Source: Apoda limacodes (taxonomy: Eukaryota; Arthropoda; Insecta; Lepidoptera; Limacodidae). From it: a stretch of DNA of 64,000 bases. The stretch covers positions 35,979,321-36,043,320 of the forward strand of contig OX291542.1 in NCBI GenBank assembly GCA_946406115.1, written 5' to 3'. Position numbers and translations under genes: made by a program. Under the pieces are notes generated by a model. It worked only from the letters and a program-made list of their open reading frames with translations, searched no databases and was not told where the DNA came from. Shown one piece after another: positions 42,840 to 56,689 of the stretch (position 1 is the stretch's first letter; each line of letters begins with the position of its first letter).

Positions 42840-44290
42840 AAAATCACCCAAATAGTCGCATGGAGTCTCTTGTGACCCTAATAAAAATAAAAACATAATA
42901 TATAAAAAAAACTATTTTTTTTAAATTCTGTATTATAATTAATAAAAAAATAAATTTAATAGAAATAATAAAAATGATAAAAAAAACCGGGTCGCGACTA
43001 ATTTGCAGACTGCGTTAGAGAGCTAGAAAGATCGCTCGAGCACTACGAACTTTCAACCCATTTTTAAAATTTGAAATTGTGTTGACGGTAGTCGTCTAGT
43101 GAGGGTTAAAAGACCTAAAACATGGAGATACTTACATAAGAATTTAAACTTTAGATGTGATACACCATAGATGTAGAAAGAATGCGTTGATGGTTAGGCT
43201 GGCTTCCATTTGTTTTTTTTTTGACTTATTAAATGTTCATAAAAAAAACATGTGTCAATAAAGTTGTGTTTTCCTTATTTGAATGGGGTTTTGAACATAT
43301 TAACGTATCGTCGATGACTTTGCATGACTATAGATAATAATCCTCATCAACTGTGTTACAAACGGGCCAGTGCGTAGGTGGGCAATGTGTCAGTAGTGTA
43401 CCGGTCGGTACTGGTGTCTGGTAGTAGCCGGCGAGCGGTACCCGAGCGGGCTCTACCATTAATTTACAACTCCGTTGAGAATAGAAATATATGACAAGAA
43501 TAACTTTCAATTTTCGACCACCCGCAGAGACATGACCATTACGTGACCTAAAATATAAATTGTACAATAATAACTGTGCGATCAGAATAGTTAGGTTGTA
43601 AGTAAGCTAAAAGGAGTAAAGTGTCATTTAAACTTGTTTATGGGAATAAGTAACATAGGAGCGTGAAAGGTAAAAGATAGTTATAAAGAAGATAGATTTG
43701 ATAGGTATTTAAGATAAATTTTTTCTATACGAGTAAAAAAAAATGGATCGTCATTTTTAATAATTATATACATCATAAAAGGGAAATTTTAATTACTTTA
43801 AAATTTCGTGACTTGTACACATTTTGAAGAAATAAATAACTTATACAATATTAACGTGATTTTAATAAAGATCATATACCAGTTTTCATGGTTTTATACA
43901 CAAAAATAACTATATTCCGATACACATTTTTATCCACGATTTTAGCTCCTATAGGATGATTTTCCAAAAACAATAAAATATGTCATTTTTGATTTTAAGT
44001 CAAATGGTCAAATACACATACATTTTCATGGGTTTAGCTTAAAATATGACGGATTTCCATACAAACTTCCAACCCTATTTCACCCCCTTAAGAGTCGAAT
44101 TTCGCAAAATCCGTTCTTAATTGAAGCCTGCACTATACTCCTTCTCTAAATTTAGCAGCTTGGGCTGGGCGATGATGAGTCAGTCAGGACATTCCTTTTT
44201 TTATATATAGATTTTTTCATTCAGTCTTTTTATTTATCTCGTTTTGTCAGTCGTTCATTGTTAAAATCTTCAATGTTCATTGCTCATCGC
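42840..44290. other. No supported gene or repeat
   Basis: AT-rich; poly-A/T runs and short frames only. Confidence 0.4.
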
Positions 44291-44302
44291 AATTAAATGG
44301 AC

Positions 44303-45082
44303 TTTACATAGTATTAGCTAGTCTGTGCTTTACATAGTATTATATAGTCTGTGCTTTACATAGTATTATATAGTCTGTGCTTTACACAGTATTATATAGT
44401 CTGTGCTTTATATAGTATTATATAGTCTGTGCTTTACACAGTATTATATAGTCTGTGCTTTACATGGTATTATGTAGTCTGTGCTTTACATAGTATTATA
44501 TAGTCTGTGCTTTACACAGTATTACCTAGTCTGTGCTTTACTTAGTATTATATAGTCTGTGCTTTACACAGTATTATATAGTCTGTGCTTTACATGGTAT
44601 CATATAGTCTGTGCTTTATATAGTATTATATAGTCTGTGCTTTACATGGTATTATATAGTCTGTGCTTTACATAGTATTATATAGTCTGTGCTTTACATA
44701 GTATTATAGAGTCTGTGCTTAACATAGTATTATATAGTCTGTGCCTGACATGGTATTATAAAGTCTGTGCTTTAGTTAGTATTATATAGTCTGTGCTTTA
44801 CATGGTATTATATAGTCTGTACTTTACATAGTATTATATAGTCTGTGCTTTACATAGTATTATATAGTCTGTGCTTTACACAGTATTACCCTAGTATGTA
44901 CTTTACATAATATTTTATAGTCTGTGCTTTACATAGTATTATATAGTCTGTGCTTTTCATAGTATTATATAGTCTGTGCTTTACATGGTATTATATAGTC
45001 TGTGTTTTAGTTAGTATAATATAGTCTGTGCTTTACATGGTATTATATAGTCTATGCTTTACATAGTATTATATAGTCTGTG
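44303..45082. repeat. 26-bp satellite, about 30 copies
   Basis: The unit 'tttacatagtattatatagt' plus 'ctgtgc' repeats from 44303 to 45082 (780 bp, about 30 units). Copies differ by substitutions such as acatag/acacag/acatgg, and at least one unit near 44880 has indels. The copies are interspersed variants rather than blocks. Confidence 0.95.
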
Positions 45083-45499
45083 TTTCTGCTATAGCTACGT
45101 CTCTTGAGACAAAAAATGTACTAACCATCAATACAAAAGTATCGGAAAACTGGTAAAGCCCTGCGCAATCATTATAGTGCCAAATTGTTCTTGAATTGGA
45201 GTAGTCAAATAAGATAGGTACTGTGCGAATTTTTAATTTAAGTCGTTCCACAAGAAGCATTCCAACTAAAAGACTTACTTACAGTACAAGAACTAATAAC
45301 ACATATCGTATTAGTAATAGGATCTAATCTTAACAATTACAGGTCTCATACCCGTACGTGGAGCACAACCCGACTCTATTATTATCAGCTATTACACCAA
45401 CTACCTGTTATTTGCTTTTGAGAATATCATCACAAAGCGGATGTGATTTTTTGTTTCGTTGTAATTTTTGTAATAGATCGTGACCTCATATTACATGAG

Positions 45500-45679
45500 A
45501 CTCATAGACTCATAGACATATTACCTATCACTCATAGACTCATAGAAATATTACCTATCACTCATAGACTCATAGACATATTACCTATCACTCATAGACT
45601 CATAGACATATTACCTATCACTCATAGACTCATAGACATATTACCTATCACTCATAGACTCATAGACATATTACCTATC
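45500..45679. repeat. 30-bp tandem repeat, six copies
   Basis: Units 'actcatagactcatagacat' plus 'attacctatc' begin at 45500, 45530, 45560, 45590, 45620 and 45650. One substitution (agaaat) occurs in the second unit. The 84-codon frame across it is only a by-product of the 30-bp period. Confidence 0.95.
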
Positions 45680-45689
45680 ACTGTTCAAA

Positions 45690-48600
45690 TGACCTAAAAA
45701 TATTGATTATAATATATCAGTAGTATTTTTAAGGTCAATAGTAATCGTTATAACATTTATAAGCCCCTTCCGTAATAGTTCACTAAACGGTGTTTAAAAA
45801 AATTATACGTATAATGGTTTCTTTTCTACAACTTATGTTGTTGAAAACTAGATCTGAAATTGAATATTTCAAACGTTTTCTAAGACAAATAAAATCCACG
45901 CAAATAAATTTTTAAATCAAAAGTTTATCAAGATTTTCCGTGACGTTACGTTTCATTTCGCTACCACGAGCGTTGTCAGCGCCATAAGGATTTCAAATCA
46001 GTTTCCAAGCTTTTATTACAAAATTTAACGAAATCGCTTCAATTTAAAAAAAATATGTTTGTCTTCTGACATTGAAGTATGATGTCAAAAACCTGCGACT
46101 ACAGTAATAGTCTCAGGGACCACGAACAAAATCATGTATCACCATTTTACAGCCAAATAATATGAAATTCTTGGATTAGGTCATACTTAATTTATGAACT
46201 TCATAAGTCCTTAGATAGGTGATTCATTATTTTGATTGTCATCTTTTTACTTATGCCAACTACGGTAGATAATGTGACAATCAATGGACAGATCTTCAGT
46301 TTACACAATAAAATGAAATATTCTCTGCTTTACTAATTTAAATGTACACCTTAAAACTCAACGTCCATCTGTCTGTCTTTCCGTTTACGTTCTTTTTACG
46401 GAAGAACCACTTATTTATATTTACACTTTGTTTCACAAAAAGACAGCTCCGAAATGCGTTTCTTTATGCATCGTTTATGTTAGCTACAAGCTCCTAATAA
46501 CCATTGCATGAATAGTGGACTAATCCTGGAGTGTCACTGTTTGCGAATTTTCATCGAAACATCTTTATTGAAAAATAATTAAACACACTGTAATTACATT
46601 TTGGACTTACATTTTTGTGCTTGGTTCCTTTGGAGCCCTACTTGGTCTTGAATGTCTCTTTCCATTTTTCGTAGAATCACTGACATGGTCGCCATGAAAT
46701 AAGATTGCGTCGGAGATAATTTAATGCGACACGTAGTGTAAGTGTACTTCTTACTTGTATTCACTCAGAGTGACGGTTACAGAATATTAAAAGAATACTG
46801 AAACCTGCTTTACAAAATGTGTTAGCTTATAAACTAATAAGTATAATAAGTCAGATAAAGCATTGTCTGTTGACTCATCACTGTACTCCGACTGAAGTAT
46901 TGGGTAACTCTTCAATGGATATGCAGTCGCAATGGCTAATGGCCTAAGCAAAGCGCCGCGTTCATAAAACTCACGGCCCGTAATGATTCGTCTATTCTAT
47001 CAAATATGTATAAAAGCTTCATTGTGGTGCTAAATAAGTTTTATAGATATGTTTAAGTTTAAGTATGTTGTAACTTCAGCCAATTTTTTTTTATTCGTTA
47101 TCTTTAGATATATTATATCCCGCTATTCCCGCCATTTCGATTGCGTTTTGGTGAGTTTATTTATTTCTTCATATTTTATTTACTCGCGAATGTGATTAAA
47201 AACATTGTGTGTAACACGGGTGGTACGGCAATTACAAACTCGAGTCATTAAAGCCTCCGGCTTCTAATTAGCCTCGCGTTAGTAATTTTCTTCTTACCTA
47301 CCTTAATAAACAAAGTACTATTACGAAATAAGCTGTGACTATAATGGTGAAATACGCTGATTAGGTGCTTAAAGGGCTTACGCTCAGTAAACTATAGAAT
47401 ATATATAAAGTTAGTGTACTATACAGAGCTGCCGCAGAAATCTTACGCCAACAACAAAATTTAGCGCAATTTGAGCCGCAAACAAAAGCTAGTTTAGAAA
47501 TAAATCTTACTTTAAAATAAAAAAAAAAGGATTAAATTTTGCGTACTCAAGTTATTGGCGACGAGTTAAAGAATTGTTAGCAAAACCACAGCATTTATAG
47601 ACCGTATTAAACTTTGATGCATTTAATAACAACTGTCTGAACCTTAAACTGTTGTAATATGTATTTAGTAGGTATATGGTCAAAATATGAATGTGAAAAT
47701 GTAACAAATTATATTTTTCTATGAAAAAATTTAATACTTTAAAGTTCTATTATAAAAAAAATAACCGGAACTAAGTATATACCAGTATGTAGGTCGTATG
47801 TACTTGAAAGTAACTTAAACTGATGGCGTCAATCCAATCTTAAGCAAACTCATTACGATGCCTAATTAGGCCCTGTAGGTTTTGACTTAATTATTGTGTC
47901 GATCAATCACGCCTCTGATACAGCCCAAGTCTTTTATATTCTTTGACTTTATTAATAAATAGAGTGTCAAAATTTAATTTTAGTGAGTGAGTGAATGAGC
48001 CGAGACGGGCCTTGCAGCCTTGGAGCTGTCGCATTCCCTTTTGCGATGGCAGGGAAATGATAGCTTTTAGAGAAGTGCCCAAATGTACTTATGATGTTAT
48101 TGTCAAGGAGAAACATCAAAGTGGGTTGATGTTAAGTGCTAATTCAATCGTAGTAGAGTTTTCAAATTTTTTCACTCTGCTGGTATTTGGTATTTAAATC
48201 CACCAATCTCTCTTAGAACACCCATTTTTATGGTATTTAAATCTACCAACGTCTCTCACCCACTTTTTTATATTTTAAGTTATTTGTACATTCTTGTTTA
48301 CAGTTTTTTTTTGCCTTTTTACTTATTTAGGAAACAGCACGAGCCGTCTTTAACTACTTACAAGGAATTCAACAGTCACACTTATAATATATATAAATTT
48401 CATAAGCAAAAGGTACCTAAAAGGCATATTTCACAATAAAAAGAAACCTTACAAATAAATCGATCTGTTGCCTTGTACAGTGACAGCGAGACGGCAATTC
48501 TAAACATTTTAAGAATATTTTTTTCTCTTTCAACTTCTGAACATTCAAGTATTAGTATAATATATAAATTGCTTTAGTTATATTAAAATTTTCAATTTTA

Positions 48601-51400
48601 ATAATTTTAAAATCAAAATATTATATTATAATACCTTCAGTTACGCGTCTATAATACACTAATAAATAACCTGACGGACCAGAGAAAAAATAAAGATTCA
48701 CTCCAATATTTAGGTTCAGACCTTTTATATAATATGAAACTGCAGAACTGTCTACAAAAACCAAACCAAGTTTTAGAGTAAACAAAAGTCGTATAAATTC
48801 ACAGATAGCAGCCAACTAGCGCCACCAATAGTTATTGAATTTTCTCTTCGTACAAAGAATACTTTACTTTTAATTTAATAACCTTTAAACTAGTCGCAAG
48901 TTATTTTTAGAACGTTATATATTGTTTCTAAAATATAGTATTTCTGTTGTCGATACCATTTCTACTAACAACAGCGGTTAGTTTTACAAATACGAGTATG
49001 ATTGTGCGATGAGAAAGTTCAACAAACTGGTGGAGGCGCAGCATCATCGACGTGTAAGTCCGCCTCGTACTAGACTTTAAACGTTTAAAAAGACAGATTT
49101 TTAAGATATTGTTAGATAACACAAACGAACCTAGTGCCCTCTAATACGGACACAATAAATGTATTTATAAGTTAATGTTATTTAGGTATTTTAAACGTAT
49201 CACGAATAGCACCTACTTGTTAATTGTGTATTTATGTAGAGCCAAGTTAGTAACAACCAAAAAACATTTACTTCTGTAATTTGAGATATAAATGTGAATG
49301 AAAAAGGTTTGTCAGATCTGAGTGCGCGGGTTGGTCGGCTGTCAATATTTACTATAGGTCGATTCTCTTACGTTTGTTTTGTATTTCCCTATTCTTGCAG
49401 AAAAGGAGAACATTTTCCTTGAACGAAAAACGCTCGTCAACTTTTGTATACGCCTTCTGCTTACAAATTAAATGGCGTAGTTTCCTTTGTTACTGAACTC
49501 TGGTTTGTGTTGGAAGTAGAGGTTTACTTTGATGGCTTTCAATTTCTTATTTCAAGCACCCCGCCGCCATCTTGTTGTTTATTTTATTTGAAACAATTCT
49601 GTTCCAGTACATACCTATCTGCAATTGTGAAAAATAATATATTGAACACAAAACCTTTAATATTGTATTTAGTAATATGAGTTTTTGTTGCTTTTACAAG
49701 CAGATTTGTCTGGGCGTTGATTTAATTTATAATTATAATCGGACAAATGCGTTTCGTAAAAACATTAAGTGGAGCCCCAGATTTAAAATTGTTGTAAGTA
49801 AATATATAACAAACCCCATAAACTCATTTTACACGAAAATAATTTTCGTTTGGAATAAGTATTTATAAAGTAAAGTAATCAACGCGAGTTTATTCAGTTT
49901 TTTGAAACTCCTGGTAAAAAAATTAAGGGAAAATAAAATATTCAACATCAGAAGCTCATAAGTACTCACAAAATATGCACTAAGCTCTCAAAAAAAATGT
50001 CATCTATCAGTTCAATGCATGGAACGCTACCGTTTGAAATAAATCTTATTTTACGTTTATTTTCTTATCTTATCAAAATTGACAATTTCTTTGGATATGG
50101 GAGACAGGCTCATCTTAATTCGAAAAGAATAGAGATAAATAATACTTCATTATAAAGTTTATGCCTTTTAGAATAAAGGCCAAATCAAAGATGTGTCTAG
50201 TCTAATCGGAAATCTGAGATAGTATTTAGTTAAATGCCCACTTAACATACATTTGCTAAATCGCAGATCGCAGAAAATGGACACTTACCGCCAAAATCGC
50301 GAGAGCGATATTTAATGGCTCACAATAATTTAATATCATGAAAAACTCGAAGAAACTCATTCTCTTCAATTAATTACGTGTGAAATAAAAACTCATTATG
50401 GTCCATATATTCGATGTTGAAAAATACTCTTTAAAACCAATAATGTCTTAGATTTATCAAAGTACCTACATAAAGTTACACGTATTTTTAAAAATCTAAA
50501 GTATTCACTGCACCTAACGTAAAAAAATACCCAAATGACGTGCCAGATGAAAAATATTTATTAAGGTAGGTTTTTAAAATCTTTGTCTACTTTAAGGTTC
50601 AAAGTAAACAAAGATTACCCATAAATTATACTGTTTTCTCGCAAATGTGTTAAAAAACATTGTATGACATGCGTGTGGAATGGTATTTACAATCTGGTGA
50701 CTTTGCTTAGCCCTTGACTTCGTCTCGGGCTTACATTCGTCTACTGGTATTAATAACCAACTTACCGCAATAATATCATAAATAACTTTGACAGTCAATT
50801 CTGAAACACCCAAATGATTTATAATATATGTTAATTAATTTTCACTACAAAAATATAAGCTATTATTGCCTACAAGAAGTATATTTACGTTACGTAACCC
50901 ATTATGCGGGCAAACACAAAAAAAGAATTCTTTCATTAAGCTATGCATAAATATATCTAGTTCATAATTACACCAAAATTAAGGTCCACTCACACTCACA
51001 CCCACACCCACATCCTGTACATACAGTCTTAACGTAATACGTCAGTGACGAGTTTACGTTGATACATAAAAGGATTAATTTGTTTAAAATAAGCTCTTTA
51101 ATGTCGGAAATTAATTTTACCATTAACACTAATACCGCTAAGCAACAGCCTTTTGCCCTAATTAGTTATGCAAAGGTGTGAATTAAACGTTTGGGTTATG
51201 AGACATAAAACTTTCAGATAAGATTGTTACATTTGGTGTATTTTGTTTTTGCGTATTTCATTGAAATACACACAGATAATTTACCATTTTATTAAATACA
51301 CCTTCTTGTTATGCAAACGTTTGATGTTAACTTACTATTTTACCCGACTTTGAAACGGGGCATAACTATCGAAGCTACTATATACTCCTATCTATCCGTT
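45690..51400. other. Long stretch without a supported gene
   Basis: AT-rich, unique-looking, only short frames (up to 84 codons, none with recognisable content). Small simple repeats such as 'cactcacactcacacccaca' near 50991. Compatible with intergenic or intronic DNA. Confidence 0.4.
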
Positions 51401-51413
51401 TGAGTGTGGCACG

Positions 51414-51485
51414 TTTATCTTAGGGATTGCACTTGTTACTTGGTATACTTTATCTTAGAGATTGAACTTGCTACTTGGTATGGTT
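51414..51485. repeat. 35-bp imperfect direct duplication
   Basis: 'tttatcttagggattgcact' at 51414 and 'tttatcttagagattgaact' at 51449, each followed by 'tg(t/c)tacttggtat'. Confidence 0.7.
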
Positions 51486-51605
51486 GCAAAAATTATGGAC
51501 ATTATGACATACATTGAGAAATAAACCTTAATTTTCAATTATATATTCCTGGAAATTACACACAAGTGCCATCTGGTCTCAGACTAAGCAAACCGTATAG
51601 TATGG

Positions 51606-51688
51606 AAACCAGATAATGGATACAAATGCATTCTTATTTAAAAACTATGCATTTACAAAAAAGTATGCATTTGTATCCATTATATGGT
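51606..51688. repeat. Short hairpin
   Basis: 'aatggatacaaatgcat' and its reverse complement 'atgcatttgtatccatt' form arms of about 25 bp around a 33-bp loop. Could be a very small fold-back remnant. Confidence 0.65.
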
Positions 51689-52138
51689 TTTTATAAGGTA
51701 AAATACACCTACGCTGACGACTAAAACCAATGTTTTATATTCAAATAAATGTTTTTCTTGTGCGGTAATCGAACCGCGCCGCTCGGATACCCAGGCAGTC
51801 ATTTTTCCCAACAAAGACAGAGCCGCCAAGGATTTGGAGTATTCACGCAAAAAAAAATGTAATCTTGTGAATACTTATCATACATTATAATATAAAAGAT
51901 TAATGGACTTACTTACTTGTCGTTCGACAAACATGTCGAAAGATATGTTTTTAACATTCCTTTTTTTCATAAATTGTTCCAAAATTGTCTCCCCCGGTAT
52001 CTTAAAGCAAGCAACAATCAGGCATTAAATATAGGCATAGAATAAACTAAAATAATTGATTTGTATAGTTTTGCTACGGAACACTAACGGGGTACTTACA
52101 GGTATTTTTTATGTTGCCAACATTACTACAAAACAATA

Positions 52139-53040
52139 AAAAAACCGGCCAAGTACGAGTCGGACTCGCGCACCGAGGGCACCATTTACGTAATTTACAA
52201 ACACAAACAAAAACTAAAAGTGGTCACCCATCTAATTACTGACCAAGGCCCGACGTTGCTGAACTTCGAATATCGCTTCTAACAAACATGTGTGTTACTG
52301 TTTCGCTTAATAATAGCTAATTAGCGCTGTAACAGTGATTTAAGATGGTAAATGGCTCGGGCCCGTCTCCCACTTAGCCGGTCTATATTATTTGTCGGTA
52401 TACTTCAGAGCTCACACACACTATGATCACTGCAAGATTGAAGCTTGTATGTGTCACTGTTTTTACGATAGAGTATATATAGTATAGTATATAGGAATAG
52501 CAAATACTTTAGTAAGTATTCAGAATGTTGTAATGTTTTTCTATAATGTTACATGGTTCATAAACTTATAATGAATACTAGTTTTACACAATTGCCAATT
52601 TCATCTAAGTACCTTTTAATGAAATTTGTACGAAATTTTTACTTATCTGACTACATTTTTTAAATTGGTCGACTAGTACTCATTAAGTTGCAAAGTCTAC
52701 TTAGTTACGATAGTTTTCCTTTTAATTTAGTTATATAAGCTACTCCCATGATTTTTTTACACATCCTTAATATTTTTGAATGAGTTATCCAACGACACTC
52801 CACACTATGGGGTAGACAAGAAAAAAAAATTATCCCCACTTTACGTGTAGGGATGTCCCATAAAAAAAACAATTGTATTTTACCACTTTGTCGGCCTAAT
52901 TAATATGTATATGTATACCTATGCTAAATTACAGCTTTCTAGTACAAATGGTTTCTGAGCTAAGCCGCGGACAGACAGATGGACAGGCGGACGGACATAG
53001 CGTAACTATAAGGGTCCCTCGTTGACTACACAAACCTAAA
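52139..53040 (+). repeat. CGGCCAAGT-type repeat with a 5S-like segment inside
   Basis: Starts 'aaaaaaccggccaagtacga' with 'gtcggactcgcgcaccgagg' and ends near 'acaggcggacggacatagcg' plus 'aactataagggtccctcgtt'. A 5S-like fragment and other sequence interrupt it near 52219-52480. Confidence 0.5.
52219..52278 (-). repeat. 5S rRNA-like fragment
   Basis: On the minus strand, 'CGAAGTTCAGCAACGTCGGG' followed by 'TGGTCAGTAATTAGATGGGT' and 'GACCA' closely matches the 3' half of eukaryotic 5S rRNA (internal control region through loop E). Only about 60 nt, so not a functional gene; a SINE3-type retroposon or 5S pseudogene is likely. Confidence 0.65.
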
Positions 53041-53049
53041 AAACAATTA

Positions 53050-55200
53050 TTTTCTTTAATACGGCACTATATAATATACACTTAATGTAATATAAATTTG
53101 AAAGCTCAACTTTTCTATAATCATTAATTATGATTTGCGAAACTAACTTACTCACCTATGTGCACACTCCGAATACTATTTTATTTATATTATTCGTTCC
53201 TGTCGTCTTTGATAATAATTCCCTTTATAAAATCCTCGGATAGATTGGTATAATCCAAGTGTATAAGCTTCAAAACACGACAACCGTTTATTTTCCCCGA
53301 GGATATGAAATTACAAACAGGTCGGAGTCGGTTTTCGAGTCAATATTGACCGAACGGTCCGTCCTTAATATTTCGGGAGTGGATTAACTTTTCGTTTGCT
53401 TTGTGCTTGGGTAAGCTGGGGATATAATTTTAGATCAATAAAAGTGAATAGAAGGATGAAATGAATCTACTGTAAAATAAATAATTTAGTGTTATTTTAT
53501 TTACGTTGTTTCATTCCATTAAAGCATTTTCTACCAAACTTTAAGTAATCAATGAGTTAATTAGTAGTTATTTTTATACCCGTATTCTCCAAGTTATTTA
53601 GAAATCGAAAGTTCCAGTATCATTTACCGCCCGCCACCCAAGTGTGAGTCGGACTCGCGCATTGTGTGAAGGTACAGTTTTTTATTATGTGTGTGTGTAT
53701 GCCCTACTTTACGCTACAATTACTCATGTAATTTTTACGATAATATATAAAAATAAAAACAAGTTTTTTTAAGGACCACCGAAAAGTAACATACTATTAT
53801 CTTACGATAAAATATTTATGTACGAAATACAAAACGTTGCTTTATGTTGCCCGAAGAAAGAAGCTAGTTTCGACGTGAACCAAGCCGAAGAAAGTATCAT
53901 TTCGAGGGTGAGAAAAGTCATCTTGTGCTCTGTACGAACGTTATTTTTTCTACTACCTAAAAAAAATACAATCCTCATTCATTATCTGAATCACTTTCAT
54001 AAAAACCGTCATGTTTTCAATGTTTTCCCGTCAATTTAAAAGTGTTAGGGAGCTCATTGCGAAAAGTCTTGAGTAAGCCATAGGTACTCTGGAATTCAAG
54101 AGAAAACTGTACGCACAAAAAATCGTAGCTTTTGATGTATTTTGACCTTTACCGACTAGACTTAATTAGACTATTTTTAAACCAAATCTTCAAATTCAAA
54201 AGTAAATTTTACACTAATATTTAAATTATTTGTTGGCTATTTTTTCATACTCGTTTCATTGTTTCCCTGTGCAACTTCCTTTGTTTCATAATGAAACAAT
54301 TGTATTCCGTTCTTTTCTGTATAAGAATCTGGGTCAATTTGTATAGAAATAACCCAGTATTTTGAAGCAATCCTAGACATCACTTAGTTATCCTCTCGTA
54401 CAATGTAAAATATAGCTTACTCTTAAGCTTTCTCCTCCATATTCGTTCCATAAATGGTTCTGCTAATCGTCTTAGAGTGTGACCCACCGCTCATTGCAGT
54501 ATCTCTCTGCTCGACCCTAATTAATAATGCGAAGGATGTTTTAGACAGTAATGTTGGTGATGTGGTGAACTAGTCTAATGCCGGACCATATTTAGTTTAG
54601 CTCAAACATAAGTTGCCAGATTGAATTTAGTTTTTTTGGATTTTTTTTTTCTCTTTTCAAAATGTATGGTTTGAATTGTTTTATGAAAAACGTCAGCAAC
54701 ATGGAGTGCTTTGATTTTAATTTTCAAATAATACATATTTTTTACTAACAACATAATGAGTAACGTACAAACTTACTCTTAAAGACTAATTTAAATATTT
54801 ATTTTACATTTACAAATTTAAGTAGTATATTCTAATAAATCTACTGGAATTTATACGACATATGTAGTTAAATATAATACGCATGAATATAATAAATATT
54901 ACATAGAATACTTGCATAATAATATTAAATTATGAACCAATATTATATACTAATAAATACATACATATATATTAAAATATTACGATTCAAATATGTTTTA
55001 TTTGATAACGACGAAAAGAAAAATAAAAACTAGTAAACTAATAAACTTACTAAACTATTAAAGTACCTACGACTGTTTTTCCAGTTTGCGAAGACAATAT
55101 TCCCGAGACAGATTTTTAAAAACGACACGGGTTCGCGCCCTTTTGATAGTTTCCGGTAACTCATACCTTAGCGGACCAACCTAACTGCAAAAGAGTTTGA
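53050..55200. other. No supported gene
   Basis: AT-rich. 53636-53690 contains a short 'agtgtgagtcggactcgcgc' repeat piece. The 73-codon frame at 53818-54039 has no recognisable features. Confidence 0.4.
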
Positions 55201-55322
55201 GGCGAAACCAGTACGGAGTATATGGAGCGGTGTACTAAGTTGTAAGTTGTGAGACGATCTCAGTTGACGAGTTTGCGTTTTTGTGATAAATTGTGTGATT
55301 GAGTGCTGATTTTATTTATTAG
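55200..55322 (+). promoter_or_regulatory. Weak candidate core promoter with first exon
   Basis: 'TATATGG' near 55218, an arthropod-type initiator TCAGTTG at 55260 and a possible donor AG|GTATTT at 55322/55323 would give a 61-nt noncoding exon. TATA-to-initiator spacing (about 42 bp) is longer than usual and the donor is not strong. Confidence 0.15.
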
Positions 55323-55329
55323 GTATTTA

Positions 55330-56660
55330 CTTTCATGACTTTCTAGATTTAGTAAATCTGGCTCAGATCGTGTAAATACGCCGTTTTTATGCAACTTTTG
55401 TGGCTTAACTGCCTAAAGGATTAAAACAAATATATGTTATAAAACTTGCTTTTGCCTAGCTTACTGAGCGATTTTCTTTTATTGTATTCAATGCAAAAGA
55501 AAAATTTATTGTGTGTATTGCATTTGTTTGTAATGAAAGTCGGTTGATTTATTAAAAAATAAAAAAAAATGTTTATTTAGGTTAAATAATTTTAAGTTGT
55601 AGTAAAAAGTCAAAAAAATGTAAACTATAATACGGTAAAAACTTTAAATTGCATACGAAAATAATAAAGTTTTAAGACGTCATTATAAATAGCTTAAGAA
55701 GTATCTCATAGTAATATATATTACATTGTATAATGGTTTTTAGTACTTTTCCATTTACAGAAATTATCTTTCTAGACTAAATTGCCGGTGACTCACGCCA
55801 TGGTGCTATTCCCACGATTTATCATTATTTTTGCGAATAGTTTAGATGTGTAATTGTCATTTATCGTCTGTAAAACAATATAAAATTATATTTGTTTATT
55901 TTACTGAATTTCAAATTTACTAAACAACTAAATGGGTGAGTATGACAGTATTGCACTGTTAAGTTTAAAGTTTGCAGAACATTTTATTTTAAAGATAATT
56001 AAGTTTTCTGGAATAGATAAAGGATTTTTTTAGGATACATATAGAAAACATGAAGACCATTACTTTTTACTACGCAAAAAACATGGGACAAGCAAATGGG
56101 TATCGGTAGTTACGTAAACATTGAGTGCACCCGCGACCCTGGCGTACGGCTCCGTCGAACCTTTTCCTTCGTTCGTTTCTTCTATACACGTAGTTCGGGG
56201 ACATAATTTTCTATCAACACTAAATAAATACAAATAGTCGCTATTTCTTCAGGAAATTGGAATTTATCTTAGAAAATTGTGTTTTATAAAATTAAATTGT
56301 GAAAAGAGACACAATTTACTGTAGGTATATACAAACACCTTTAGCCCTTTTAGTCTAAACTTTTGCTACCAACATAAAAGGATTTGTGTATTTATTAAAT
56401 GGGCCTCTAAGCTTTTCATCGTATTAGAAAACTTATGTATTTACTTTAAATTCCACTAAAGAAGCAGCTGGTACGTTAAGGATTATCAGAAAAAAAATTT
56501 TTTGTAATATCACTGACTTTAAATAATATTTAACTTTTAAGTAATCTATGTTATTGGTCACGTTTTTTAAAGTTATTTATATTACTTTGTATACATGTAT
56601 ACCATGCAATATAATGTATTTAAGGCTATTGTAGCCCCCGAACTGTTTAATCCATTATAG
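55330..56660. other. No supported gene
   Basis: AT-rich, unique-looking; a small GC-richer patch at 56130-56200. Confidence 0.4.
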
Positions 56661-56689
56661 AATATTTATTTACGAGTTAGTTTCAGTCG

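Noticed and set aside
44303..45082. CRISPR-like array
   Set aside because: Contiguous 26-bp satellite without spacers.
45443..45697. 84-codon frame with a repeated peptide
   Set aside because: Explained by the six-copy 30-bp repeat.
53818..54039. 73-codon plus-strand frame
   Set aside because: No recognisable motif, initiation context or neighbouring exon; length is within chance for this composition.
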